Shown here: positions 1-12,000 of the stretch, piece by piece
Numbering within the stretch: the stretch's first letter is position 1
Layout: each line of letters opens with the position of its first letter
From: Myxococcales bacterium
Lineage (GTDB): Bacteria > Myxococcota > Polyangia > Fen-1088
Length of the DNA stretch: 31,799 nt
Direction of reading: 5' to 3'
NCBI GenBank assembly: GCA_003155465.1
Contig: PMCR01000186.1
Location: 14,216 to 46,014 of the forward strand
Translations under genes and position numbers: made by a program
The notes under the pieces: model-generated
What the model saw: the letters and a program-made list of their open reading frames with translations, nothing else
Told to the model about the DNA's origin: nothing
Databases searched by the model: none

Positions 1-306
1 TTCCTCTGGCCGGGCTTTGGCGAAAACCTGCGCATCGTGGAGTGGATCCTCGCCCGCTGCCGCGGCGATGTCCAGGCCGTGCAAACACCCATCGGCTACG
101 TGCCCAACCCGAAGGACATTGACATGACAGGCCTGGGCATGCCCGACGGGGCGATGGACAGACTCTTCGCCGTCAACCGCAAGGACTGGTTGGCCGAAGT
201 GGATGGCGTGGGGCAGTTCTTCGACGGTTTCGGCACGCGCATGCCTGACGAGATGTGGCGTCAGCACGAACTCCTGCGCGGGCGACTCCTCGCCAGCACG
301 AAGTAA
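1..306 (+). CDS. pckG: Phosphoenolpyruvate carboxykinase (GTP), C-terminal fragment
   Basis: This is the last 101 codons of GTP-dependent PEP carboxykinase; the gene begins outside the window. The enzyme interconverts oxaloacetate plus GTP with PEP, CO2 and GDP in the cytosol, at the entry to gluconeogenesis. The first residues read FLWPGFGEN. By alignment from memory with vertebrate cytosolic PEPCK, this supplies F525, F530 and N533, residues of the guanine-binding pocket, all conserved here. The downstream TPIGYVP motif and the tail ending before TAA at 304-306 also fit the GTP-type family and not the ATP-type (pckA). The gene is followed after 44 nt by a strong hairpin terminator. Nothing suggests damage. 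Family assignment is secure; activity cannot be judged from the tail alone. Confidence 0.95.
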   Translation, partial: FLWPGFGENLRIVEWILARCRGDVQAVQTPIGYVPNPKDIDMTGLGMPDGAMDRLFAVNRKDWLAEVDGVGQFFDGFGTRMPDEMWRQHELLRGRLLASTK

Positions 307-350
307 AACGCCCAGCCAGCGGACAGCCGCGCGGACGGAGCCCGGACAAA

Positions 351-388
351 AAGAAGCCCTCGCGGGTCATCCCCGTCGAGGGCTTCTT
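351..388. terminator. Bidirectional intrinsic terminator between pckG and the small lipoprotein gene
   Basis: A 12-bp perfect stem (AAGAAGCCCTCG at 351-362, complement at 377-388) is extended inward by CGGG/CCCG (363-366 with 372-375, T376 bulged). On the plus strand it runs into a T-rich tract (TTCTTCTTCTT); on the minus strand it is followed by TTTTTG. It therefore sits correctly to end both pckG (stop at 306) and the convergent lipoprotein gene (stop at 464). Confidence 0.85.
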
Positions 389-463
389 CTTCTTGAGCCG
401 TAGAGTGGGCCAGACGGCGCCTCACCCGACGCGAAAGGGCTAGCCCGTTCGCATCCTGCCTGG

Positions 464-766
464 CTACTTCTTTCCTTTCTTGGCCTTCGCGGCTGGAGCC
501 GGGACCGCAGGCTCGGCCGGCTTGGCGGCCGCCTTGGCCTCGTCCAGTTCCTTCCTCAGCTTGGCCGCCTCGGCCTGAGCAGCGGCAAGCCCGCTCTTGA
601 GCCCATTGAGCTCGTTCTGCTTGGCGGTGAGGTTCTTCTGGGCTGTCTCAGCGGCCGTCTGGGCGGCCTGCAGATCCTCCTTGCACTTCTGGTCCTCGCA
701 GGCGGTGCCGATGAAGAGCGTTCCACCCAGGACGAGAGACATGACTGCCTTCAGTGTTCGAGTCAT
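464..766 (-). CDS. Small alanine-rich coiled-coil lipoprotein (Lpp-like architecture)
   Basis: 100 aa, not recognised as a named family. Residues 1-22 form a lipoprotein-type signal (MTRTLK, then a hydrophobic stretch) ending FIGTAC. Cys23 would be the lipidated residue, although Gly at -3 is not the usual Leu/Val. A second Cys follows at position 28. Residues about 30-78 are Ala/Leu/Gln/Lys/Glu heptad-like and should form one long coiled coil. Residues about 80-100 are Ala/Pro/Lys rich and end in AKKGKK. The plan (lipidated N-terminus, single coiled coil, basic end) resembles murein lipoproteins, suggesting an outer-membrane anchor or spacer; this is inference from shape only. A purine-rich stretch (AAGGTAGGG) about 10 nt upstream supports this start. 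It is transcribed alone, divergently from the membrane protein gene and convergently to pckG. Confidence 0.8.
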   Translation of the reverse strand: MTRTLKAVMSLVLGGTLFIGTACEDQKCKEDLQAAQTAAETAQKNLTAKQNELNGLKSGLAAAQAEAAKLRKELDEAKAAAKPAEPAVPAPAAKAKKGKK

Positions 767-908
767 AGCGTTATCCCTACCTTTCTTTTGGAGAGGAGCG
801 GCTCCCAGCGCGCTCCGACGAGATTCGGCGCAGTCTTACGCACTACGAAGGTCGCTGTCAAATGACTCTCACCGGGGCAACTCGTGGCAAAATGCCCTCC
901 TCCCCCAT

Positions 909-3026
909 ATGGCGCTCTGCACAACCAACCCCGACCCCGTTGCTCCACCCAAACGCGTGGCCAGAATGCTGGCTTGGATGTCCCGCCTATCATTTCGTGT
1001 CCGGCTGCTCGGCGCGGTCTGGTTACTCTTTGCGGCCCTGGTGGCGATGCACATCCACGGATCGTCCATCGCTCTCTCCGCCAAACTTTGGGCTCCACAA
1101 CAAGCGGACGACCACTATCTTGCGCAGCCGATCCTCAAGGCACTGCACGGCCGAGCACCCTGGCTGCGCGATTTTCTCATGGTCAAGTCGCAAGCCATCC
1201 GCAGCGACGAATGGGCGATTTCCACCATGTGGTCGCTCGCGCAGTTCACGCACAGGCCGCGTTTTCCGGTTCACAACACGAACATCGGCGACGGGCAGAA
1301 CATGCTGCTCATCTCCTGGGTTCCGGTTCTGCACGCCTCGGCCCTGGTGCGGCCCGTGACCTGGGGCTACCTCCTTTTCGGTTCGCAGGCGGGGCTGGCC
1401 TGGCTGTGGTGGTTCTCGCCCTTCTTCTGTTTCACGATGCTCTATCTCGCCCTGGAGATCGTGTTTCCCAGACACCGATTCCTTCCCCTGCTGGGCGCAT
1501 TCTGGTTCTGTGCCTCGGCCTACCCCATCTGCTGGAGTCACTTCCCCTCCTACACCGTGGGCTTCGCGGCCATGGCCATGATCGGTCTTTACAAACTGAT
1601 CGCGGCGCGGTCTTTGCCCAGGGCTCTGCTGGCCGCACTCGTCACTGGGTACGCGGCTGCCGGCTTCATCATGCAACTGTATCCGCCGTGGATGGTGCCG
1701 CTCGCCTACACGTTTGCCGCGATGCTGGCTGGGGTGATCATACGCGACCGGACCTGGCGGGGCGTCTCGCGCCGCCAGCTCACCCTGACCGGCGCGCTTG
1801 CGGCAAGCGTGGCGGCGGGGCTGGTTGGCTGCTTCCTGCTCGCGGTGTGGCCGGAACTACAGGCGCTGGCCGCCAGCGCATACCCCGGCCAGCGCCGCCT
1901 GAATGGGGGCGACTATACGCTGGCCCAGCTCTTTGGCGCCGTGTACAACTTCCGGACCACCCGCACCGCGCCCATCGGCAGCGCCGTGTTCAATGCCAGT
2001 GAATCGTCGGGCTTCATCCTCTTCCTTCCGACCGTGCTATTCGCCGTGCTCTTGTTCACGCGAGTTCGGCGCCGCTTGGATCCCGTAGCCTGGGCGCTGC
2101 TGGGACTGGGTCTCGCAAACGTTCTCTACTGTCGCTTTCATTTTCCGCACTGGCTGGCTGAGGCCATGCTTTGGTCCCACACGCAAGGCTTTCGCTCGCA
2201 GCTGGCCATCGGTCTGATCTCCATTGTCTTGAGCCTCTACCTGTTGCGGCCCGAGCGCGAACCAAAGCGGCTCACTCTGCGCGAATGGCTGGCGGTAGCT
2301 GGCGTGGTCTTAGCGACGGCCGGATTCTATCTTTGGATCGGGGCGTCTCTGCAGCACATCAGGAATGTGTTTCCCAAGACGGTCCTGTGGGGAGGCGGGC
2401 GGATACCCGTGGCCATGCAACTGGTGACGGCTCTCATCGCGCTGCAATCCCTGCTGCTGGTGCTGGGCAGGCGCCGCATCTTCGCCGGCCTTCTCAGCGT
2501 CGAGCTTCTCGCAACGGCAGGCAACTTCAACCCTTTGTCGGTCGGGTTTCCCCGCGTCGAAGCGTCGCCGCTCTACAAGGCCGTGCAGGAGGTAGTGGGG
2601 GACGATCGAGCCATGGGGCTGCACAGCCTGTGGCTCGCCAGCGGCGGCTCCTTTGAGCCGTCGATCGGTATGGTACTGATTGCCATGGGCGGACACTCAC
2701 TCACTGGCGTTCACTTCCATCCGCAGCTTTCCCTGTGGCGCGCGCTTGATCCCTCGGGCGCCTTCGAGCCCGTCTACAACCGATATGCGGAGATTGCCTA
2801 CATCCAGCTCCCGCTCGACGACGACCACATCAAGTTCAAGAATTCGAACGACGGCTCGTTCAGCCTGCATGCCTCGCCCACCCACCCGCTGCTCAGACGT
2901 CTTGGGGTTCGCTACGCCCTGACCTACGCCAAGGATGGCTCGCTGACTCAACCGCCGTTTGTCCGTCTCTATTCCGGCACGGACAAGCCCTTCCGCATCT
3001 GGCGGTTGCCCTACGAAGACGACTGA
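909..3026 (+). CDS. Polytopic membrane protein, GT-C glycosyltransferase-like, function unknown
   Basis: About 705 aa from ATG 909. The open frame continues upstream to 597, but that part overlaps the opposite-strand lipoprotein gene and looks non-coding. ATG 966 or 978 are alternative starts, and none has a clear ribosome site. The first membrane segment lies near residues 30-50, followed by the soluble motif SDEW (residues 99-102), a stretch with the sequence IGDGQN, and roughly ten more hydrophobic helices. A C-terminal soluble part of about 170 residues follows. The layout (first helix, large external loop with acidic motif, many helices, soluble tail) resembles GT-C polyprenyl-phosphate-sugar transferases. 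It is close to what I recall as the DUF7654/DUF7657 type of uncharacterised membrane proteins. A role in envelope polysaccharide or glycolipid modification is inference. It ends 7 bp from the stop of the convergent TPR gene. Confidence 0.75.
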   Translation: MALCTTNPDPVAPPKRVARMLAWMSRLSFRVRLLGAVWLLFAALVAMHIHGSSIALSAKLWAPQQADDHYLAQPILKALHGRAPWLRDFLMVKSQAIRSDEWAISTMWSLAQFTHRPRFPVHNTNIGDGQNMLLISWVPVLHASALVRPVTWGYLLFGSQAGLAWLWWFSPFFCFTMLYLALEIVFPRHRFLPLLGAFWFCASAYPICWSHFPSYTVGFAAMAMIGLYKLIAARSLPRALLAALVTGYAAAGFIMQLYPPWMVPLAYTFAAMLAGVIIRDRTWRGVSRRQLTLTGALAASVAAGLVGCFLLAVWPELQALAASAYPGQRRLNGGDYTLAQLFGAVYNFRTTRTAPIGSAVFNASESSGFILFLPTVLFAVLLFTRVRRRLDPVAWALLGLGLANVLYCRFHFPHWLAEAMLWSHTQGFRSQLAIGLISIVLSLYLLRPEREPKRLTLREWLAVAGVVLATAGFYLWIGASLQHIRNVFPKTVLWGGGRIPVAMQLVTALIALQSLLLVLGRRRIFAGLLSVELLATAGNFNPLSVGFPRVEASPLYKAVQEVVGDDRAMGLHSLWLASGGSFEPSIGMVLIAMGGHSLTGVHFHPQLSLWRALDPSGAFEPVYNRYAEIAYIQLPLDDDHIKFKNSNDGSFSLHASPTHPLLRRLGVRYALTYAKDGSLTQPPFVRLYSGTDKPFRIWRLPYEDD

Positions 3027-3033
3027 CCGTTGA

Positions 3034-6000
3034 TTACTTGGGTAGGCTGGCGAGCGCCTGCTTCAGGGCATCGTTCCTGCCGTCGATCTCCAGCCCACGC
3101 TCAAACATGTTGCGCGCCTTGGGCAGCTCGCCCGCCTCTTGGTGCAGCTTGCCGAGCGCGAGATAGATCTGCGCCTTGCTGAGGCCCACCGCCTTTTCGT
3201 CGAAGCTCTGCAGGAGCAAGGTCCGGTAGTACTTGCGCGCGTTCTCGCCGTCGTTCTGCGCAACTGCCAGGTGCGCCAGCGCGGCCAGCGTGGTCGCCTG
3301 GGTGGGATCGATCTGGTACGCGGCCAAAAAGCGCTGCTTGGCCATCGCCAGATCGCCCCGTGTCTCAGCAAACCCGCCCAGCAAGACCTGCAAGCGCGCC
3401 ACGTTCTTGGGCTGCTTGGCCCGGCCGAATTGATCCGCCAACTGCGACAGCGCGAATTCACCCTCGTCGACTCGGCCGGCCACAATGAGCGCCGTGCCCA
3501 GCCTTTCCTGCACGACCAGATCCGCGGGCGACAGGCTGAGCAGCCGTTCCAGCGATCCCACCGCCTGGTCGGGCGCGGCCAAGGGCCCGGCGTACAGTGA
3601 CGCGATCTCCGAAAGCAGTGATTTTCGCTTGCCTTCGTCACGCTCGAGACCTTCACGCGCCCCCAACAGTTTCACTAGCTGCCCCGGGTCGTTCGCCGCC
3701 CTGGCCATCTCTTCCAGGGCCAGAACCGCCACCAGGCAGGTTGGATCCTGGTCCAAGGCCGAGTGGTAGAGAGCTGACACCTCGTCGGCTGGGGTTCCGA
3801 TGGCCGCCCGCACCTTGGCCATGCGGCACAGGAGCATCGCCCTGTCTTCGGGCGACGAGGCTACCTCGGCGGCCTTCTTCAAAGCTTCACTGGCCTCGGC
3901 CCATCGTTCTTCGCCTTCGTGAATCCGCGCCACCGCCAGCAACGATGGGAAGTGGCGCGGGTCGCGCGCCAGCACGGCTTGCAGGGCCTCAAGCGCGCTG
4001 TCCGTGGCGCCCAGCTTCTCGCCCCAAATGCTGGCCACGGAAACCCGACAAGCCAGCTCCGCCTCGGGATGGCCGGTGCGCCCCTCGATCTCAGCCCGGC
4101 GTTCCAACACCTCGATCAACTCGTGCCAGCGATCGAGCGAAGCCAAGATCCGCTCGGTCTCGGCAAAGGCATCGCGATTCTCGCAATCGGCGTCCAGCAC
4201 CTGGTGCAGATAGACCAACGCGCGGTCCGCATCATTGAGCCGATCGGCCGCGTTGCGCGCCAGTCGGGTCAAGACCGGAACGCAGTCCAGGCCGTGGACG
4301 GCGGACAACTGTCGCAGCAGCGCCTCCTCGAGCGCCGGATAGTCGCCGCGCTTTTCCTCGATGTCGGCCAGGGCCGCCAGCGCGACTGGGTTTTCCGGCG
4401 CAAGGTCGAGCGCCTCGCGGAACGCCGCCGCAGCGCCGTCGAGATCGGCCAACGGCCCGGCCTTGAGCGTGCCAACCCGGACGTACAGCGCTGCACGCTG
4501 GGCATTGTCCTCAATCACATGCGACTTGTCGGTCAACACCTCGACCAAGCCGTCAAGCTTGCCAGCCTTCTCGTAGAGGCGCGCCAACTCGTCAAGCGCC
4601 TGCAGGTTGGACTCGTCGCCCTCTCGCCCCGACTGCCAGGCGGCGATGGCCATCGCGAGATCGCCTTGTTCTTCGTGTAGCTTGGCGGCCTCGCCCAAGA
4701 ATGCCAACCGGCGCATCGGGTCCAGTTCCAGCGCACCCCGCCGCTCAAGCATCGCAGCCACTTTGTGCCCATCGCCCCGGCGACGATAGAGCGCCTCCAC
4801 TGCCTCCAGCGCGCTGGTGTTTTCCGGCTCGACTTCCAGAACCCGCGCGTAGATCCGCTCGGCCGCGTCCTCGTTCTTCGCACCCCCGGCCACGAGATAC
4901 TGGCGTGCTGCCCGCATTCCCATCTGGGCCAGCTCCGATCCGTCAAGCGCGCCCAACACCGCCTCCAACCGCCGCGCGGCCTCGACGGGAGTCCCCGCCC
5001 GCTCGGCCACCCGTTCGATCTGATCCGCGGTTTCGCAAGCCTGGGGATCCTCCTGCAGCGCGTGGCCCATGGCATCCAGGGCGCGCGGCAGGTCGTCCAG
5101 ACGAGTTTCCGCCAGGTCGGCGATTCGCCGCCAGAATTCAGCCCGCAGGCCGGCATCCTCCGTGCGTGCCAGCCGCACCTCCGCCAGAGCTGCCAACTCG
5201 ACGAAGTCGCCGCGCGCCTCAGCCAGCGGTTCCAAGATGTCGAGCGCGGCCAGGGGCGGCTCCGCATTGGCTGCCATCGCGCGTAGGGCGGCCAACGCCG
5301 CAGCCTGCGTCGGTACGCGTTCGAGCGCGGCCCGAAAGGCGTCAATCGCACCATCAGGATCGGACAGGTGGCGCAAGCGCAGCTCGCCCAAAGCCGCCCA
5401 GAGTTCGGCCTGGGCCAGCCCGTGCACGGCAATCTCTGCCTGGCGGACCAGCACCTCTTCCAGCTCGGAGTGCCGGCCAAGCCCGCGCAGGAGGACTTCC
5501 AAGTGCCCCAACGCCTCCGCCTCGCCGCCCGGCATCCCCCCCACCTCGCGCCAGAGCTCGACCGCCCGGGCCGGGTTGGCCAGCGACTGCTCGTACAGGG
5601 CGGCCAGACGCGAGGCCAACCAGCGTTGCACTTCGGTGTCGTAGCTGTCTTTCAGTCGCTCCTCGTAGATCTTGGCCAACTCGGGGAGCACGCCTTGGGC
5701 AGACGCCAGACGCTCAAGAGCATCGCGCACTGTCGTATCCCCAGGGGTTTCGGCCAGGCCCCTCGCCCAGGTGGCGAAGGCTGCCGCCGCATCATGCAGA
5801 TCCTGTTCCTCGACTCGTGCCATTTCGGCCAAGGTCGCAAGGCGCCGCGCCGGCTCGTCTTCGCCGAGCAGACGCAGTTCGAGCAGGTCCACCAACGACC
5901 GCCATTCCTGTCCTGCCCGCAGCACCGGCTCCAGAACCGGGATGGCCGTCGCGCGGTGGTCCTCGTGCCGCGCCAGCTCCCAAAGGGCTACGCGTGCCTT

Positions 6001-9000
6001 CTCGTGGCTTGGGGTTCGCTCAAGGATGACGCGATATCGTTCGACCGCGCCCACCACGTCGCTGAGTTCCGTCTGCACAAGTTGCGCGGCCTGTAGCGCG
6101 AGCGCGTCCCGCGCCTCAGTCGTGCTGGCCCCGCGCGCCCGCGCGTCGAGCACTTCGACCAACTCGGCGTGCTTGCCCTCGCGGGTATAGATCTGGCCGA
6201 TGAACTCAAGCGCTTCGGCATCGTCTGGATCGAGGTCAAGGATCGCGCGCAACTGGCTGGCCGCTTCCGAGGGGTCGTTCAGTTTTTCGTCGTGAAGACA
6301 GGCCGCCTGGAACCACAGGCGGCGCAAGGTCGCCACGTCATGGCAGGCCTCGGCCTTGCGCTGCAGCACATCGGCCAGACTCGACCAATCGCCTAGCTGG
6401 CCGTGGAGACGTTCGAGAGCATCGAGCGCCTCTGCGTTCTCCTGGTCCAGGTCCAACACCGAACGCCAAGCCGCGATGGCCTTTTCTGGCAGCCTGAGCA
6501 CCCTCTCGTACAGCACGGCAACCCGCTTGGCCAGTTGCTCGCGCTCGTGCGCCTCCACCACCACCTCGGCATGCTTCTCCAGGGTCTCGGCCAGCTCAGC
6601 CGCACGGCCCGCGGCCTCGAGCAGACGCTCGACGGCCACAAATGCCTGCTGATAGTCGAGCCGGGAGGCAATCGCTTCACGCCACGCCTCGACAGCCAAG
6701 TCGGATGATGTCAACCTCTCCTCGAGTATCTTGGCCTTTCGCGCGTACAGATCCGCGCGCAGGTCCGGAACCAAAGTCGCCTCGATGCCCTGGTCCAGGA
6801 TGCTCACCAGCCGTTGCCAACCGTTGGCTGCTGCGGCCAGACCTTCCAACTCGGCCAGCGTCAAGGCGTCCGTCACATCCTCAAGCCAGGCCCGTCCCAG
6901 CGCATCCAGAGCCTCGGCAGGACGAGCGAGCTTGGATTCCGCGGCAGCCTTCTCGCGCAGGGCGGCCACCCGACGAGGCGCATCCTCGACCGTCTCCAGC
7001 CGAACTTCGAGGATATCGGCCAACTTGCGCAGATTGCGCACGGTTCGGTAGGCGGGCTCCAACAGCTCGGCCACCCGCGCCCGCTGCTCCTGGTCCCCCA
7101 GCATCCTCTCCAGCGCCGCGATCGCGTTGGGATGGCCAGGGGTGCGCCCCAGCACCTCGCCGTAGAAATCGACGGCGACCGACGCATGACCGAGGCGCTT
7201 GCCTTCGACCTCGGCCAGTTCCAGACCGATGGCGTCTTTGGCAGTGGTTTCCTCGGCCCGCCCCAACATCCAGACCAGGTGGTCTCGCAAATCTTCCCAA
7301 CGTTCGTCGGCAGCCAGAAGCTGCTCCAGCGATGCGGCAGCCACGGCGTCATCGGGATCGATCTCCAAGACAGCGCGCAGCGAATCCACCGCCGCGCCCG
7401 CCTGCGACAGGTTCTCCTCACTGATGCGTGCACTCCGACGCAAGAGCTCGGCGCGTTCCGCGGGCGACTCGACCAGGCGCACCTGCTCGTCGAGCAGGTC
7501 GCGCAACTCTGTCCACGCCTCCCAACGCTCCAAGGCCTCCTCGAAGAGTTCAGCCGCCGCACGGTTGCCCGGCTGGGCCTCGAGGGTGCGCCGATAGTGC
7601 CGGCGAGCGGCTTCGCGATCGCCCAGCTCATGGTCGTAGACCCGAATGGCCATGCGCACCAGTGCCAACACTTCGTCAGGGTTGGACAGCTCATTGTCGA
7701 GGAACTCGTCAAGCAATTTGCCCACGTCGCGCCAGCGACCGAGCTTGGGAGCCAGCCGAAGCAACCGCTCCTGCGCCGCCCGATCAGTGGCCTTCTCCTG
7801 AAACACGCGTCCGTACCAAGTGAAAGCCTCGTCCAGATCCTCGATTTGCTCCTCGTAGATCTGGGCGATCCGCTGTGTCCAGATCAAGCGCTGCTCGTGG
7901 TCTTCGCTGGTCTGAAGTCGCAGACTGTCGATCGCCACCAACTCCTTCCAGGCGCTGCGCCGGATGTAGACCGGCTCCAACAGAGTGGCGGCCGTCATGC
8001 GCGCCTCGGGATCTTCCAGCAGCTCTTGCAGGATCTGAATGCTCGGCGCGTGGTCTGGTTCGCGCTCCAAGACCTGGCCCAGGTACTCGAGAGCGCGCTC
8101 GCGGTTGGCCAATTCGACGCGCTGGATTCCCGCCAGTCGAAAACGCAGTTCTATGTCTTCGCCTCGGCTCAGGTCCCGTTCCAGCCGGCGTTCGAGCAGG
8201 TTCACCAGGTCGTCCCAACGACGCAACTCCACGTAGAGAGCATCCAGCGCCGCCACCGCCTCCGGGTCGCCCGGCGACAGCGTCCAGACCCGCTCCCAGG
8301 CGGCGATGGCCTCGTCCTTCCTCGCCAGGCGGACCGCCAGGCTGCCTGCCTCGCGCCGCAGCACCACCTCGGTCTTGGGCGTGTCAGCCAGGTCCGCCCG
8401 CCGCAAGATGACTTCGTAGAGCGAGGCCAGATTCTCCTGCTGGCGATAGATTCGTTCCAGGGACAGAAGGGCAGCGTCGTCATCCGGCCTCCGCTCCGCG
8501 ATGCGGCCGAAGTAGTCGATGGCCACAGCCAAGTCGCCCAGCCCCAGGGCGTGCTCGGCGATGGCCCGCTGCAGACGCAGGCGCGTCTCCTCCGCCAAGA
8601 CATCAGGTTCCACCGCACGATAGAGATCGATGATCTCGATCGCATTCTCATTCCCGGGCACGAGCGCGAGTCGTTCGTAACTGTCGAGCAACCGCCCCAG
8701 GTCTGGATCGGATGTCCCATCGCGAATCGCAGCGGCCCAGGTGTGCAGCGCTGCCTGTCGATCGCCCAACTTGCTCTCCTCGATCTCAGCCAGACGTGCC
8801 CGGTAGCCGGCCCGGGCTCGCGCGTCCTCGGCCAGATCGATGAAGACACGAAGGATGCGGGCCAGGCGCGGTCCATCACCCGCAGCCCGATAGATGGGTT
8901 CCAGGGTCTCGGCCGCCGCGAAACGCAGAGCCATGTCGGAGTCGTCCAGCAGGTGCTCCATCTCAGCCAACGCGTCGGCTTCGCCGGGAGCCAGCTTGAG

Positions 9001-12000
9001 AATCTCCCGCCAGCGTTCCAGTGCCTCGGTGCGCCGGTGAAGCGGCCCCTGCAGAAGCCCCGCGATGGGGCGCAGCAGATCGATGCGCTCCCGGTCAGAA
9101 GCCGTCAGCAAGAGCAACCGTTCTAGGATCTCGAGGTGCTCGGCAGCCGCCCCCTTGCTGTGATAGAGGCGTGCCAAGGTCCTGAGCGCGTCCACGTCGT
9201 CGGGTGTGTCGTCGAGCACCGGACGGATCGTGGCGATGGCCTCGTCCCCATCATGCAGCTCGGTTTCCAAGATGGCGACCATGCGGTGACGCAACTGGTT
9301 TCGAGCCGTGCCCTCGACCATATCCGCCCGGCGACGCAAAAGCTCGATTCGCTCGCGCGCCTGACCCGACTGCTGGAAGATGCGTTCCAGGTTCTCGAAG
9401 GCCTTGTCCGCGGCTTCACCCTCGCTGTCGAGCAAGCTGCGGTAGGTGGCCACGGCAGCCGGGAGATCGCGCAGGGAGTTCTCTTCCAGGTCGGCGATGC
9501 GCAGACAAAGCGCGGCCTGCTCGCGGTGATCCTCGGCCCACTCACTCCGGGCCCGCAGCACGTAGACCAGACCCTGGATGTCCGCGGTGTCGGTGTACAG
9601 CGTCTCCAGCGCCGCAGCGGCAGCCGCACCAGTCCGCGCGTTACCCAGGTCCAGGTCGAGCACCCGGCGCCAGGTGCGAATGGCTGCGCTGCGATCCGCG
9701 AGTGGTCCCTGAAAGAGCCCGGCCGCCCGCGACAGCAGGTCGGCGATTCCGCCGATGTCCGAGGGATCGCGTTTGCCAGCGAGATCCTGGTAGAGCGCCT
9801 GCAGATCGTTCCAGCATCCCAGAACGCCCGCTAGCCGCTCGGCCTCCCGCAAGGCTGTCTCTGCCTGAGGATCAGCCTGAAGCACCGCGCGCCGGGTGTC
9901 CCAGGCAGCGGCAGGTGCCTGCAGCCGCGTCTCTTGCACCTCGGCCTTGCGCACCAACAGAGCAACCGCCGCCGGTCCCTCTTGCCCCTCGCGCTCGATG
10001 TCGAGGATTTCCACCAACCGCGCCCAGTTCTCCGTCGCCGCGTACAGCGGTTCCAGCATGATCGCCGCACGTCGGCGCTGTTCTGGATCGTCCAGCACCC
10101 GTTCGGTGAGCCCGACCGCCCGAGCATGACCGGGCGCAAGCTGCAGGACTTCGGCCAGCAGGTCGAGCGCCGCACTCGCGTTGTTGAAGCGCACCAGCGC
10201 GAGTTCGGCCCGACGCAGTTTCAGCTCGGACAGCTCCTCGCGGGGCACCAAGTCGGCCTCGTGGACGAGAAGGTCATCCAAATCCCGCCAGCGGTCGGCA
10301 GCCCCGTAGTTTCGTTCAAGCACGCGACAGGCGCGCAGATCAGTCGAATCCAACTGCACGATCCGGCGCAGAATCTCGGTCGCGTGGTCGCGGTCATAGA
10401 GCAACGCCTCGTCGATCTCGACGGCCTGCCACAGCAGGGCCAGCCGTTCCTTCACGTCAGTCAGGTGCTGCTCGCGAACCTCGATCACATCGCGCAGCGC
10501 CCCCCAGCGCTCGGCGTCGCGCACCAGGCGCGCCAGCGCGCGATAGGCGCCCATGTGCAACGGATCCAGCTGCAAAACGGCGCGTAGGGCCGCTTCGGCC
10601 TCGTTCTTGCGTGCAGGCTGGCGCTCCTCGACCTCGGCGATGAGCATCAGGATCTCCTGCCGCAAGGATGGCTCGTCGGCGGCAGCCAGCACCCGCCCCG
10701 CTGCCTCGGCGAGATCGGGCAGCTTGCCTGCGTCCGCTCCCAGCTGCACCAGCCGTTCGCGCACTGACAGGTTGGCTGGCTCCATCTCGAACACCCGCAG
10801 CACGGCACCAAAGGCGGCCGCAGTGTCGGCCAGGGGGCCTTGGTACAGATCGGCCAGCAGCTCCAGCTGTCCGCGCCGCTCGTTCCGGTCCGCGGTCACC
10901 GCACCCAACGCTTCGAGCATGCCCGCCCACTTGTCGAACCGTTCGGTCAGCTCGTAGTACGGCAGCAGCCGGGCTGCCACCTTGGCCATGTCTTCCTGGC
11001 GCACCGAACCCGCGGCCAACAGCCGCTCCAGGCCCTCGACCGCCTCGGCCGAAATGGGGTCGGCCTCCATCGCCCGCAGGTACGCGTCGGTGGCTGGCAC
11101 CGGCTGGGCCAGCGCAGTTCCCAGCAGCCGCCCCATGCGCAGAAAAACCGCGGCCCGCTCATCGTCGGCGCACAAGCCCGCCTGACGGGATAGCGCCTCG
11201 ACCAAACCACGGACATCCCCCACTGCATCCAGGACACGCGCCAACTCACGCAGAAGGCGCAGATTTGTCGGCTCGACCTCGCAAGCCTCGCGCAGCGTAA
11301 CCACGGCGGCCGCGCGATCATCCAGACGCTCTTCCTGCATGTGCGCCATACGCAACAAGATCTCGGCGCGCAGGGTCGCGTCTTGCATGCGCGCCTGGCG
11401 CACGTGCTGCAGGGCGATCAGATCGGCCCAGCGCTCGCTCTTCGTGTATAGCTTCAGCAGCGCATTCTCGGCCCCCTCGTCGCCTGGGGCTAGCGCCAGG
11501 AGGCGGTCGGCGAATCCCTTGACATCATCGGGACGTTCCACCCGCTCACCGGCAATGAACAAGCACCGCCGCAGAAGCGAAAGTTGCTCCTCCGGGCCCG
11601 GCGCCTCCGCGCCCTGGTTGTCCAGCCGAGCCGCCAGCAGGCCAAGCAACGCATCCCATTCTTCGGCCGCTTCGCCCATCCGTTCAAGGTCGGCGCGCAC
11701 ATCGGAATCGGTGGGGGCCAGGCGGTAGGCGCGGGCGCACGACTTGAAGGCCAGTGACTTGGCCTCCAGCTTCGTCTCGCAGATGAAGCGCGCCCTTTCG
11801 AGGATGGCCAGGCTCTCGCCCACTGACAACGCCGGCGATGACTCGGGACCTAGGAGGATCTCGTAGGTCGCCACCAGACGGCCCCAGCGCTCAGTCGATT
11901 CGTACAAATCAGCCGCAGCCCGCGCCACCACCCGGTTGTCCGGATCGGTGGCCAGTATGCCCTCATAGGCCTTGAGCACTCGCTCGGGCTGGTTGAGCTT

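Noticed and set aside
597..908. Upstream part of the membrane protein open frame
   Set aside because: It overlaps the minus-strand lipoprotein gene and its promoter region and encodes no membrane-protein-like sequence; the start is placed at 909 or later.
6814..9126. Long plus-strand open frame (770 codons) opposite the TPR gene, and similar ones at 4701-6029, 5368-6096 and 13246-14430
   Set aside because: These are stop-free stretches caused by high GC and biased codons of the repeat gene; their translations are low-complexity or Gln/Arg/His-rich with no family signal, and no ribosome sites were seen.
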